A DNA stretch of 64,000 nt. Source: Photobacterium frigidiphilum (GTDB lineage Bacteria > Pseudomonadota > Gammaproteobacteria > Enterobacterales > Vibrionaceae). The position numbers and the translations under genes are program-made. The DNA lies in assembly GCF_003025615.1 (NCBI RefSeq), contig NZ_PYMJ01000024.1, positions 31,168-95,167 on the forward strand. Reading direction: 5' to 3'. Under the pieces are notes generated by a model, which was not told the DNA's origin, did not search any database, and saw only the letters and a program-made list of their open reading frames with translations. The number at the start of each line of letters is the position of its first letter. Positions within the stretch are counted from its first letter, which is position 1. This document shows, one piece after another, positions 44,279-53,268 of the stretch.

Positions 44279-47200
44279 ATGCAGAATACCAAACGATTTA
44301 AACGTCTCCAGCATACTTTAATGTTGGCTTTTTTAGTGCTTAGTATTACCCCACTAACACTCTCGGCATTCTTTTTTCTTAATTCTCACACTAAAGACCT
44401 TGCTGAACAAAGCACTAATCATCTCGCATCCTTACTCGATAATAAGCAAAAGCAGCTCAATAACTTTTTTACCGCCAGAGAGTTGGATGCACAAAGCTTC
44501 GCACGTTCTGAACTGTCAAATGCCAGTGGCGGGCGATTCTATGGCTTAGTCGGCGCTTTCAATCAATTGGGAGAAATTGACACCTTATTAAAAGGTACAA
44601 CCAGCAGCCGTTACTTCAAAGAAACGCTGACAACCAAAAATAAAAACTTTTCTAGCGACAATTCAGCAAGTTTCGTTGGTCACGAACGTTATCGTCTAAT
44701 GTATAAACGCTATAACCGAGCTTATGAAGAATACCTAAAACGCTCAGCTTTTAGTGACATTATGTTGGTCGATATAAACGGCAATGTGGTGTATTCCGTT
44801 TTTCAGCATAATAAATTTGGTTCCAATTTACTGGACGATAACAACCCTTCTCTCGCATTAAAAGAAACCTTTACCAAGATCCAAGCCAAAACGAAGAAGC
44901 ACCAATTGGAGCCCGATGTCGTCCCTGTCGTGTTCACTGATTTCAGTCACGATCCCTTTAGCAAAGAATATACAGCTTGGTTTGCAGCCCCTATCATTCA
45001 ACAAGGTTATTTACATAGCTACGTATTTTTTAAGCTAAAGAATAAAACGATCAGTGACTTAATTAAGAATGCGAACTTAAGCACAAATTTCGTTCAGACG
45101 TTACTTATTGGTCCCGATCATAAATCACGTATCACAGACGGGAAAAACGCTCCAGCCACTTTAACAAGCCAAAAAATTGATGCTGCACTAGCAGGAGAAA
45201 GTGGTGTAGGTAGTTTTAACAATTACAACAATGTCTCTGTTCTCAGTGCCTTCTCGCAGATCAATGTTATGGGAACCACCTGGGCCCTGTTGGTTGAATT
45301 ACCCGAAAAAGAAGCCTTTGCACGTATCCATCAACTAGAAAAGCTTTTCTTCTTTGCCATGTTAACAGCCATTGTGTTGGTATTTATCTCTTCTCACTGG
45401 TTATCAAACTCTATTACCGCCCCACTTCTACGCTTAACATGGGCAGCAGAACGCGCCTCTGCTGGCGATTTAGAACAAGAAATAAAAGGCACAGAGCGCA
45501 GCGATGAAATCGGGCGATTAGCAATCAGTTTCGCTCGAATGCAACGCTCAATCAGAGAGAAGATCACACTCATTCGAGACCAAAATAACGAGCTAGAACA
45601 AAATTTAAAAGTCATTAGCCAGCAAAATGAAAACCTTCAAGCAGCTGATAAATTAAAAGATGAATTCCTAGCAACAACATCACATGAATTACGTACACCA
45701 CTACACGGTATGGTCGGCATTGCTGAATCACTTTTAGCGGGTGCAAATGGTCCGATTCAAAAATCACAACGTCGTCAATTAGAGATGATCATCAATAGCG
45801 GTCAACGTTTAACAAACCTCGTGGACGATCTGCTTGATTACCATAAAATGCGCTACGGTGATCTCGATATTAATAAGTACGCTGTAAACCTACCCTCCGC
45901 AGTACGCTTGGTACTCGAATTATCCAGTCACCTGCTGGGGAGTAAGCCTGTTCGCATTATCAATCAAATACCTAATGACTTACCGTTAGTATTGGCTGAT
46001 GAACAACGCCTTGAACAAATTCTTTATAATCTTGTTGGTAACGCAATTAAATATACCTCTGAAGGGAAGATCATCCTCTCTTCTACCGTATTAGAAAATC
46101 AAATACGCATTCAAGTTGTCGATACCGGGCAAGGCATTCCAGCTGAACAATTGGAACATATTTTTGAGCCGTTAATACAAGCAAACACTGGTTTGGCCAA
46201 CTACCGTCAGGGCGCTGGGCTGGGGTTATCGATTAGTCGTCAATTAATCGACTTAATGGGAGGGCACCTCTATGTGAGTAGCCAACCAATGGTCGGCACA
46301 ACATTTAGCTTTACCCTCAATTTAGCGTCAAATGAAGACATTGTGGCTAGCCAACAGAGCACCAATGGTCAAATCCACTTTCAAGCACCATCATCAGAAA
46401 TCACTACATGTGAAACCGAAAATTTGCCTGAAAATCCTGACGGTGAATTACTATTGGTCGTTGATGATGAACCCGTCAATTTGCAAGTCTTGAATAACTT
46501 CTTACGTTTAGAAGGTTATCGTGTTTTAACCGCAGACAGTGGCCCACAAGCACTCAAGATCATTGAACAACAACAGCCTGCCTTAATCCTGCTCGATATT
46601 ATGATGCCTGAAATGAGTGGCTATGAGGTATGCCATATTTTACGCGAAGAATATTCCTTAATAGAGCTCCCGATCATAATGCTCTCAGCACTAGGGCAAG
46701 TTCAAGACAGAATCAAAGGCTTTGAATCGGGTGCTAATGATTATCTGACGAAACCATTCAATAAAGAAGAATTGATCGCCCGTATTAGTGCCCACCTTCA
46801 GGCTGGAAAAACAGAAGTACAACGTCAGAAAAATGCAGCGCTTCAACAAGAAATTCATCGCAGAGAACAAGTTGAAGTCGGCTTATTGACCACCCAAAGT
46901 CGTTTGCTTGGGTTACTAGAATCAACCAATGAAGCCATCCTTTGTGTACAAAATGAAGGGCGTATTCGCTATGCCAATAGTGCGGCAGGGAAGCTATTCA
47001 AACGCTCACCAGAACAGCTAGAACGCTATAATATTGAAGATATTCTAGTGACTCACTTACCTAATGATATTAGCCAAAGTCATCATTTCAATGGCAGCTT
47101 AACATTCCGGATTGGCGATGATCTAAAACCACTCGAGACTGATGTGATCAATTTACCTGAAGAATCAGGGCTAAAACGAATGTTTGTATTTGATAATGAA

Positions 47201-47674
47201 GGTCCATCTGCTCAGCATCGAATTTCAATGCTAGAAGATGCGATCGACGTTTTATCAAGCTTTGCATTCGATGGCGACAAACACAATTTACAGCAGCTAC
47301 GCGAACTTGGTGGAGAATTCACTCGCCTAGCAGATAAATTGGGGGATAACGGTAAAAATAAGGCTGATATGGTTCGTGAGCTATTAGTTGAAGTCATGAA
47401 GGCGACACTAAAGTATTGGGAAACCGCTTCGCAAAAAACAAAGTTTGAATTAGCGGAAGAAAGTGGCTTATGGCGCGTATATTTAGATAGGAGTACCTTA
47501 CAAACGCGGACTCTAGATAAATACCTGCATGTTGAAACTTTACCTAAGACCCCACGCTGGCGAACGGTCATTAACACTATCGACTTTGTCTTAGAACGTT
47601 GCACTGATTCGTCCATCGAACGTCATGAAGTGCAAACAATGCGAGACAAGCTACAGCACATTATTAGCCAATAA
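44279..47674 (+). CDS. chiS: Chitin-sensing hybrid histidine kinase ChiS
   Basis: This 1131-aa inner-membrane protein is the master regulator of chitin use in Vibrio. A span at about 12-31 is followed by a large periplasmic sensor (32-355) that in V. cholerae is held inactive by the chitooligosaccharide-binding protein. A second span lies at about 359-377, then HAMP and coiled coil (380-465). HisKA has H469 in TSHELRTPLHG, and a HATPase (570-690) follows. The receiver phospho-acceptor is D773 in ILLDIMMPEMSG. A PAS-like segment and a C-terminal region end the protein. In V. cholerae that C-terminus binds DNA and ChiS acts directly at promoters. It lies immediately upstream of the operon it controls, as in Vibrio. 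Confidence 0.95.
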   Translation: MQNTKRFKRLQHTLMLAFLVLSITPLTLSAFFFLNSHTKDLAEQSTNHLASLLDNKQKQLNNFFTARELDAQSFARSELSNASGGRFYGLVGAFNQLGEIDTLLKGTTSSRYFKETLTTKNKNFSSDNSASFVGHERYRLMYKRYNRAYEEYLKRSAFSDIMLVDINGNVVYSVFQHNKFGSNLLDDNNPSLALKETFTKIQAKTKKHQLEPDVVPVVFTDFSHDPFSKEYTAWFAAPIIQQGYLHSYVFFKLKNKTISDLIKNANLSTNFVQTLLIGPDHKSRITDGKNAPATLTSQKIDAALAGESGVGSFNNYNNVSVLSAFSQINVMGTTWALLVELPEKEAFARIHQLEKLFFFAMLTAIVLVFISSHWLSNSITAPLLRLTWAAERASAGDLEQEIKGTERSDEIGRLAISFARMQRSIREKITLIRDQNNELEQNLKVISQQNENLQAADKLKDEFLATTSHELRTPLHGMVGIAESLLAGANGPIQKSQRRQLEMIINSGQRLTNLVDDLLDYHKMRYGDLDINKYAVNLPSAVRLVLELSSHLLGSKPVRIINQIPNDLPLVLADEQRLEQILYNLVGNAIKYTSEGKIILSSTVLENQIRIQVVDTGQGIPAEQLEHIFEPLIQANTGLANYRQGAGLGLSISRQLIDLMGGHLYVSSQPMVGTTFSFTLNLASNEDIVASQQSTNGQIHFQAPSSEITTCETENLPENPDGELLLVVDDEPVNLQVLNNFLRLEGYRVLTADSGPQALKIIEQQQPALILLDIMMPEMSGYEVCHILREEYSLIELPIIMLSALGQVQDRIKGFESGANDYLTKPFNKEELIARISAHLQAGKTEVQRQKNAALQQEIHRREQVEVGLLTTQSRLLGLLESTNEAILCVQNEGRIRYANSAAGKLFKRSPEQLERYNIEDILVTHLPNDISQSHHFNGSLTFRIGDDLKPLETDVINLPEESGLKRMFVFDNEGPSAQHRISMLEDAIDVLSSFAFDGDKHNLQQLRELGGEFTRLADKLGDNGKNKADMVRELLVEVMKATLKYWETASQKTKFELAEESGLWRVYLDRSTLQTRTLDKYLHVETLPKTPRWRTVINTIDFVLERCTDSSIERHEVQTMRDKLQHIISQ

Positions 47675-47697
47675 TCCCCCCCTTAGTCGCTATCACT

Positions 47698-47723
47698 AAG
47701 ACCTGCCATTTGCAGGTCTTTTG
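47698..47723 (+). terminator. Terminator of chiS
   Basis: AAGACCTGC (47698-47706) pairs with GCAGGTCTT (47712-47720), followed by TTT. The T-run is short. Confidence 0.7.
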
Positions 47724-48165
47724 CTATCTACCCCTTGAGTTCTCTCTCGCTATTCAAGCCAATGTAAAGATGCCCATGTCCTACTTATACCGTCTATCTA
47801 TACGGTTATAATTCCCTTTTTAAGTACGAGTTGTATGCCCTTTATTTCTTCATTCCCATCACTGCATTGAGCTTATTTCCAGTGCAAAATTATCATTTCG
47901 GTTACTGAAAAACATCATTAAACACTTCAGCATCATGCTTAAAATTACAACAAAGTAAGGCGTTCCATCCTTAAAGATAAATTTGTTTTTAATTATGAGA
48001 AGCGAATCACAACAAATCAAACGGTAAAATTTCACGCAGGGAATTAACTCATTAATGTCATTCGCATTACATCACACTCGCTCAGCACTAGCCCTATAAG
48101 CCTATAAAAACTAAAGCGAGGGGTTTGCAGGCACTAACTTTAGACGTGTAACGCCTTAAATTAAT

Positions 48166-48181
48166 TGTGATATTAAGCACA
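48166..48181. promoter_or_regulatory. Probable CRP-cAMP site of the chitobiose operon
   Basis: TGTGA, six bases (TATTAA), GCACA: one mismatch from TGTGA-N6-TCACA. Catabolite control of chitobiose use is established in Vibrio. The site lies about 250 bp before the first gene, implying a long 5' leader. Confidence 0.6.
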
Positions 48182-48221
48182 ACCAATGTCATTAGCAGCT
48201 TCACCCAACAACTCGGTATTA

Positions 48222-48262
48222 ACGTTTTTAACAGCAGTGAAACTGTTTTTGACGTTTTTAAC
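48222..48262 (+). repeat. Direct repeat pair in the chitobiose control region
   Basis: Two exact copies of ACGTTTTTAAC (48222-48232 and 48252-48262), starts 30 bp apart (about three helical turns). Between them is the small palindrome CAGTGAAACTG. They lie 40-80 bp downstream of the CRP site, consistent with paired sites for a regulator such as ChiS, but the factor is not known. Confidence 0.55.
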
Positions 48263-48429
48263 GGGCGACCACATTGACGCCTTTTCAATTTCGGAGTTTC
48301 CTAGGGTTACTTCGACCCTACAAGGCCATTCGCAAGATACTTTATTAGTTTCTTCGAAGTAGGTTCGAGCGCTCCACTTGGAGCAATCAATTTCCATAAG
48401 TGAAACTTAAGCAAAAGTAAGGAACAGCT

Positions 48430-50109
48430 ATGCTTGCCAATATTAAGAAAACGAAGTTAGCGTTAGCGGTTGTTGCCGCAGCCGCTTCAGTATTAACGGC
48501 ACCAATTGCCGCTGCAGCTGAACGCAATGAACTAACAATGGTACCAAAATTTTATCCTACATTTGTTCGTAACTTTAACCCGTTCCTTCAAAGTCAATTA
48601 GATACCGTTCAAGATTTCATCTATGAGCCACTCGTAGTATTTAATGAGCTGAAAGGTAACGAGCCAGTAATGCGTTTGGCGAAAGACTACTACATGTCTG
48701 ACGACCTTATGCAGGTGACTTTCGTAATCCGTGATGGGGTGAAATGGTCTGACGGTAAAGCGTATACAGCTGAAGACGTTGCATTTACGTATGACATGCT
48801 GAAAAAACACCCTGAACTTGACCGTACCGGTATTAACCAGCGCCTGAAATCAGTGACTGCTTCTGGTGATAAAGTTACTTTCGATCTGACTGAAGCAAAC
48901 TCGAACGTGCCATACCTGATCAATAAAGTATCAGTCGTTCCTAAACATATCTGGAGCAAAGTAGAAGATCCTACACGCTTCACTAATGAGAACCCAGTAG
49001 GTACCGGTCCATTTACTGAAATCGAAACATTCACCCCGCAGCTATACACTCAGTGCCGTAACCCTCAGTACTGGGATAACAGCAATCTAGATGTTGACTG
49101 TCTGCGTCTACCACAAGTTGCTGGTAACGATCAGTTCTTGGGTCAGGTACTAAGCGGTCAGTACGACTGGACATACTCATTCATCCCTGATGTTGACAGC
49201 ACTTACGCTGCAGCTAGCCCGGATAATAAATACTGGTACCCTGCAGGTGGTAGCCAGGCCTTTATATTCAACTACAAATCACCGAATGCGGGCAACAATG
49301 AAGCGATCAACAACGTTGACTTCCGCCGTGCTTTCTCTATGGCCATCGATCGTGAAACTATCATCGATATCGCATTCTACGGCGGTGGTGTAGTAAACGA
49401 TTACGCTTCAGGTCTAGGTCAGGCCTTCGAGGCATGGTCAGATGAAGCTGTTCATAACAAGTACAAACCATTCAATACCTACAATATTGATGCTGCAAAA
49501 GCATTGCTGAAAAAAGCGGGCTTTAAAGATATCGATGGTGACGGTTTCGTTGAGACCCCAACAGGCAAAAAACTTGAGCTAGCAATTCAATCACCAAGTG
49601 GTTGGACTGACTTCAACAACACGGTACAGCTCGGTGTAGAAATGCTTGAAGAGGTGGGGATCAAAGCAGAATCAAGTACCCCTGACTTCTCAATTTATAA
49701 CCAAGCAATGCTTGATGCTAAATACGATGTTGCTTACACCAACTACTTCCACGGTGCAGATCCTTACACCTACTGGGACAGTGCTTATCACTCACGTTTC
49801 CAAGCTAACGAAGGAATGCCTCGCTTTGCACTTCATTACTGGAAAAATGCTGAGCTAGATAATCTGCTTGACGGTTTCTACAAAACAGCAGACCGTGGTG
49901 AGCAAGTTAAGATCGCTCACAAAATCCAAAAAATCATTGCTGAAAACCAAGTAACAGTACCAGTCATGTCTGGTGCGTACACTTCTCAATACAACACCTC
50001 GCGCTTTACGGGCTGGTGGAACGAGAATAATCCGAAAGGCCGTCCAATGCCTATCACCAACACTCAAGAACGTCTGCTACAAGTACTTGATCTAAAGCCT
50101 AAAGCATAA
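48430..50109 (+). CDS. Periplasmic chitooligosaccharide-binding protein (CBP, SBP family 5)
   Basis: This 559-aa binding protein captures chitooligosaccharides for the ABC importer and in V. cholerae also gates ChiS. A signal peptide is clear (residues 1-31, ending APIAAAAE). The fold is that of DppA/OppA-type proteins: LVVFNELKGNEPVMRLAKDYYMSDDLMQVTFVIRDGVKWSDGKAYTAEDVAFTYD near the start and VNDYASGLGQAFEAWSD in the middle. AAKALLKKAGFKDIDGDGFVETPTGKK follows near residue 360. TAAGGAACAG precedes the ATG. It is the first gene of the operon, separated from the permease by 141 nt with a stem-loop. Confidence 0.93.
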   Translation: MLANIKKTKLALAVVAAAASVLTAPIAAAAERNELTMVPKFYPTFVRNFNPFLQSQLDTVQDFIYEPLVVFNELKGNEPVMRLAKDYYMSDDLMQVTFVIRDGVKWSDGKAYTAEDVAFTYDMLKKHPELDRTGINQRLKSVTASGDKVTFDLTEANSNVPYLINKVSVVPKHIWSKVEDPTRFTNENPVGTGPFTEIETFTPQLYTQCRNPQYWDNSNLDVDCLRLPQVAGNDQFLGQVLSGQYDWTYSFIPDVDSTYAAASPDNKYWYPAGGSQAFIFNYKSPNAGNNEAINNVDFRRAFSMAIDRETIIDIAFYGGGVVNDYASGLGQAFEAWSDEAVHNKYKPFNTYNIDAAKALLKKAGFKDIDGDGFVETPTGKKLELAIQSPSGWTDFNNTVQLGVEMLEEVGIKAESSTPDFSIYNQAMLDAKYDVAYTNYFHGADPYTYWDSAYHSRFQANEGMPRFALHYWKNAELDNLLDGFYKTADRGEQVKIAHKIQKIIAENQVTVPVMSGAYTSQYNTSRFTGWWNENNPKGRPMPITNTQERLLQVLDLKPKA

Positions 50110-50124
50110 TTTAGGTATTAACTT

Positions 50125-50152
50125 GCGGTGCACACATTGCGCACCGCCTCTT
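50125..50152 (+). terminator. Intercistronic stem-loop after the binding-protein gene
   Basis: GCGGTGC (50125-50131) pairs with GCACCGC (50141-50147), loop of 9, followed by CTCTTT. It probably lets only part of the transcripts continue, or shields the 5' mRNA, giving excess binding protein over permease. Confidence 0.6.
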
Positions 50153-50250
50153 TCCCCCCACAATTTAAAAGTGATGGCGCTCTGCGTCAGGGGGATTTCT
50201 GTCCTGAATCTAGCACAGGGAACAAATGCTGGATGATTAAGGTGTGAGTT

Positions 50251-51237
50251 ATGGGATTTTTTATACGCCGGCTATCGTTTTATCTGATAGCACTTTTATT
50301 TGCGATAACGCTCAACTTTATTTTACCGCGAGCAATGCCTGGTGATCCGGTAACAATGATGTTTGCTAACGCATCGGTACAGGTAACACCTGAACGTATC
50401 GCAGCAATGAAGCAACTATTGGGCTTTGTCGATGGGCCTATTTACCAACAATATTTTATCTACCTCCAAGGAATTCTTTCTTGGGATCTAGGTATCTCAA
50501 TTCAAACCTTCCCGCAGACCGTAAATGATGTCATGGCTGGAGCGGTAGGGTGGTCGTTATTCCTCGCAGGTACAGCGGTTATTTTAGCCTTCTGCTTAGG
50601 TTCGACCCTCGGTATCTTCGCTGCTTGGAAGCGAGGCAGTAAATACGATACCTTCATTTCACCAGGGATGATGGTTATTCAAGCTGTTCCTCCTGTGGTG
50701 GTAGCCATGTTGGTGCTGTACACCTTTGCAATCGGTACGAAATGGTTCCCTTCTACTTATGCGTATACCCCAGGTACAACACCTGACTGGACCAGTTTTG
50801 CATTTATTAAAGATGTGCTCTACCACGCCGTGTTACCTCTCTTCTGTGCCACTATCATCCAAATTGGCGGCTTCTTGATCAACATGCGTAACAACATGAT
50901 CAACCTGCTAAATGAAGACTATATCACCATGGCCAAAGGTAAAGGGCTAAGTGAAAACCGCGTGGTATTCAACTACGCAGCACGAAACGCCCTGCTGCCT
51001 AGTGTAACAGCTCTTTCAATGGCACTTGGTCTGGCAATTGGCGGTCAGCTAATTATCGAGATGATCTTTAACTATCCAGGATTAGGTACTGTTCTTCTTA
51101 ACGCAATTAACGCGCGTGATTATCAAGTTTTGCAAGGCCAGCTACTTATCATGACCCTATTTATGCTGTTCTTTAACTTCATGGCCGACATCCTCATCGT
51201 GGCACTTGACCCTCGCCTACGTAAAGGAGGTAAATAA
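50251..51237 (+). CDS. Chitooligosaccharide ABC transporter permease 1
   Basis: This 328-aa inner-membrane subunit of the DppB type has an N-terminal span (FYLIALLFAITLNFILPRAMPGDPV), five further hydrophobic segments, and the EAA loop MRNNMINLLNEDYITMAKGKGLSENRVVFNYAARNALLP (about 212-250) that contacts the ATPases. It stops 2 nt before the next permease gene. It matches the order of the V. cholerae (GlcNAc)2 operon. Substrate assignment rests on this context. Confidence 0.92.
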   Translation: MGFFIRRLSFYLIALLFAITLNFILPRAMPGDPVTMMFANASVQVTPERIAAMKQLLGFVDGPIYQQYFIYLQGILSWDLGISIQTFPQTVNDVMAGAVGWSLFLAGTAVILAFCLGSTLGIFAAWKRGSKYDTFISPGMMVIQAVPPVVVAMLVLYTFAIGTKWFPSTYAYTPGTTPDWTSFAFIKDVLYHAVLPLFCATIIQIGGFLINMRNNMINLLNEDYITMAKGKGLSENRVVFNYAARNALLPSVTALSMALGLAIGGQLIIEMIFNYPGLGTVLLNAINARDYQVLQGQLLIMTLFMLFFNFMADILIVALDPRLRKGGK

Positions 51238-51239
51238 TT

Positions 51240-52268
51240 ATGAAAGGTTTAATTAAGCTACTTTCTGGTAACCCGAAAGCCCTTGCAGGCTTAAGCATTA
51301 TCATCCTATTTGTCTTGGCCGCTATTTTTGCCCCATTCATTACTGAGCATGCCCCTAACAAGAGAACGGGTAGTCCGCATGAATACCCTGCGTTTGTCGT
51401 TAAGGCCGCACAGAATAACCCTGATGGTTGGGTTGCCGAAAATCTTGCCGATAACCCTCGTACTTTACGGATGTCAAAAGATGCCGAACACGTACTAGGC
51501 ACCACTCGACTGGGACGTGATGTTTGGTCGCAAGTTGTGTACGGCGCACGTACCTCACTTGCTGTCGGCTTTGGCGCTGGCTTAATGGTGTGCTTTTTGG
51601 CAACGCTGGTAGGTGTTTCAGCCGGTTACTTCGGAGGTCGAGTTGATGACATTCTCTCTGCCGCCATGAACATCATGCTAGTAATACCACAGCTACCTTT
51701 ATTGTTTGTTCTCGCCGCCTTCATTGGTAAAGCAGGACCTGAAACCATCGCATTGGTTATCGGGATAACCGCCTGGGCATGGGGGGCACGTGTCGTTAGA
51801 GCGCAAACCTTATCAATAAGAGAGAAAGAATTTATTAAAGCCGCTGAAGTATTAGGTGAGTCACGCGTACGTATCATCTTTGTTGAAATATTACCGAACC
51901 TTATTTCTATCGTTGGTGCCAGCTTCATCGGCTCTGTCATGCTGGCAATTATGACCGAAGCAACATTATCGTATCTAGGTCTAGGTGATCCGAGCACTAT
52001 CAGTTGGGGCATGATGCTGTACAACGTTCAAACATCCTCTTCGATGCTCGTCGGTGCATGGTGGGAGCTATTAGTACCTTGTATAGCACTCATATTTATT
52101 GCAGTCGGTCTTGCTCTGCTTAACTTTGCGGTAGATGAAATAGCAAACCCACAACTGCGTTCTCACAAAGGCATGCGCCGCTGGGAAAAAATGGAAAAAC
52201 AGAATAAAAAAGCTCATAAAGCGGCACTTAAAGCAGCTCAGCCAGCCTTTCAGGGAGGAGAACAGTAA
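51240..52268 (+). CDS. Chitooligosaccharide ABC transporter permease 2
   Basis: This 342-aa DppC-type permease partner has an N-terminal span (LAGLSIIILFVLAAIFAPFI) and a periplasmic loop. The VYGARTSLAVGFGAGLMVCFLATLVGVSAGYFGG segment follows, then the EAA loop LSIREKEFIKAAEVLGESRVRIIFVEILPNL (about 195-225). The C-terminal tail is rich in Lys and Ala (MEKQNKKAHKAALKAAQ). AAAGGAGG precedes the ATG. The last base of its stop overlaps the next start codon. Confidence 0.92.
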   Translation: MKGLIKLLSGNPKALAGLSIIILFVLAAIFAPFITEHAPNKRTGSPHEYPAFVVKAAQNNPDGWVAENLADNPRTLRMSKDAEHVLGTTRLGRDVWSQVVYGARTSLAVGFGAGLMVCFLATLVGVSAGYFGGRVDDILSAAMNIMLVIPQLPLLFVLAAFIGKAGPETIALVIGITAWAWGARVVRAQTLSIREKEFIKAAEVLGESRVRIIFVEILPNLISIVGASFIGSVMLAIMTEATLSYLGLGDPSTISWGMMLYNVQTSSSMLVGAWWELLVPCIALIFIAVGLALLNFAVDEIANPQLRSHKGMRRWEKMEKQNKKAHKAALKAAQPAFQGGEQ

Positions 52269-53239
52269 TGACTAATCCACAAATCTCCATTCGTAACCTT
52301 TGTGTTGACTACATCACAGAAGCTGGCGATGTACGTGCAGTGAACGATGTCAGCTTTGACATCGGTAAAGGCGAGATATTCGGTTTGGCCGGTGAGTCTG
52401 GCTGCGGTAAATCAACCGTGGCAATGGCATTAATGCGTCTGCATAAGCCACCCGCATTTATCACTGGCGGCGAAGTTATCTTTGACGGTCACGGTGACAT
52501 TTTAAAACACAGCGAAGCTGATATGACAGCTTTTCGCTGGAGTCAGATGTCAATGGTATTCCAAAGTGCTATGAACGCACTGAACCCAGTACTCACACTG
52601 GAAGAGCAATTTTGCGACGTGCTAATGCGTCACACTAACATGAGCCGTAAGCAAGCGATTCGTCGTGCAGAAGGGCTGCTAGAAATTGTTGATATTCACC
52701 CTAATCGTCTGCGCGACTACCCGCACCAGTTCTCGGGGGGTATGCGCCAACGTCTGGTAATAGCTATCGCACTGGCACTGAATCCGAAAATGATCATCAT
52801 GGATGAGCCAACAACAGCCTTGGATGTTGTGGTGCAACGTGAAATTCTACAAAAAATCTATGCACTAAAAGAAGAATTTGGCTTCTCGATACTATTTATT
52901 ACCCATGATATATCGCTGATGGTCGAGTTCTCAAATCGTATTGGCATTATGTATTCTGGTGAGCTGATCGAAGTTGCGCCATCAAAACAAATACTTGAAC
53001 AACCTTTCCACCCTTACACCGAAGGGTTGGGAAATTCATTTCCACCACTGACCGGACCTAAAACTCGGCTCACTGGCATCCCTGGTAATCCATTGAACTT
53101 GTTGGAAATACCTCAAGGTTGCCGTTTTCAAGCGCGCTGTAGCAAAGCCTATGACGCCTGTTTCAGCACGCCCACTAAATTACGCCAACTTGAACCAGGT
53201 CGTTTATCAAACTGCCACCTATTCAATAAAAGCAGTTAA
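52268..53239 (+). CDS. Chitooligosaccharide ABC transporter ATPase 1
   Basis: This 323-aa OppD/DppD-type ATPase has Walker A GESGCGKST (about 43-51), the signature FSGGMRQRL, Walker B IIMDEPTTALD and the H-loop ITHDIS. The family's C-terminal oligopeptide/dipeptide domain includes GCRFQARCSKAYDAC, whose cysteines resemble the Fe-S cluster region found in such ATPases. It starts on the last base of the preceding stop (1-nt overlap). Confidence 0.93.
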   Translation: MTNPQISIRNLCVDYITEAGDVRAVNDVSFDIGKGEIFGLAGESGCGKSTVAMALMRLHKPPAFITGGEVIFDGHGDILKHSEADMTAFRWSQMSMVFQSAMNALNPVLTLEEQFCDVLMRHTNMSRKQAIRRAEGLLEIVDIHPNRLRDYPHQFSGGMRQRLVIAIALALNPKMIIMDEPTTALDVVVQREILQKIYALKEEFGFSILFITHDISLMVEFSNRIGIMYSGELIEVAPSKQILEQPFHPYTEGLGNSFPPLTGPKTRLTGIPGNPLNLLEIPQGCRFQARCSKAYDACFSTPTKLRQLEPGRLSNCHLFNKSS

Positions 53240-53268
53240 TAAAAAATAGGAAGTTATTGGGAGGCATT

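Larger units (their letters stand above)
47724..48429. promoter_or_regulatory. Control region and long leader of the chitobiose operon
   Basis: About 700 bp before the binding-protein gene. It holds a CRP-like site (48166-48181) and an 11-bp direct repeat ACGTTTTTAAC at 48222-48232 and 48252-48262, starts 30 bp apart. Two hairpins follow: TAGGGT/ACCCTA around 48303-48320 and GCTCC/GGAGC at 48371-48384. Frames are open on both strands (plus 48186-48362, 58 aa; minus 48173-48397, 74 aa), but neither has a ribosome site I can defend. In V. cholerae ChiS and CRP act at the equivalent promoter. Confidence 0.55.

Noticed and set aside
47212..47616. 134-codon minus-strand frame inside chiS
   Set aside because: Serine-rich shadow of the conserved ChiS C-terminus; no promoter or ribosome site.
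51626..52024. 132-codon minus-strand frame inside permease 2
   Set aside because: Antisense of membrane-spanning codons, with no supporting signals.
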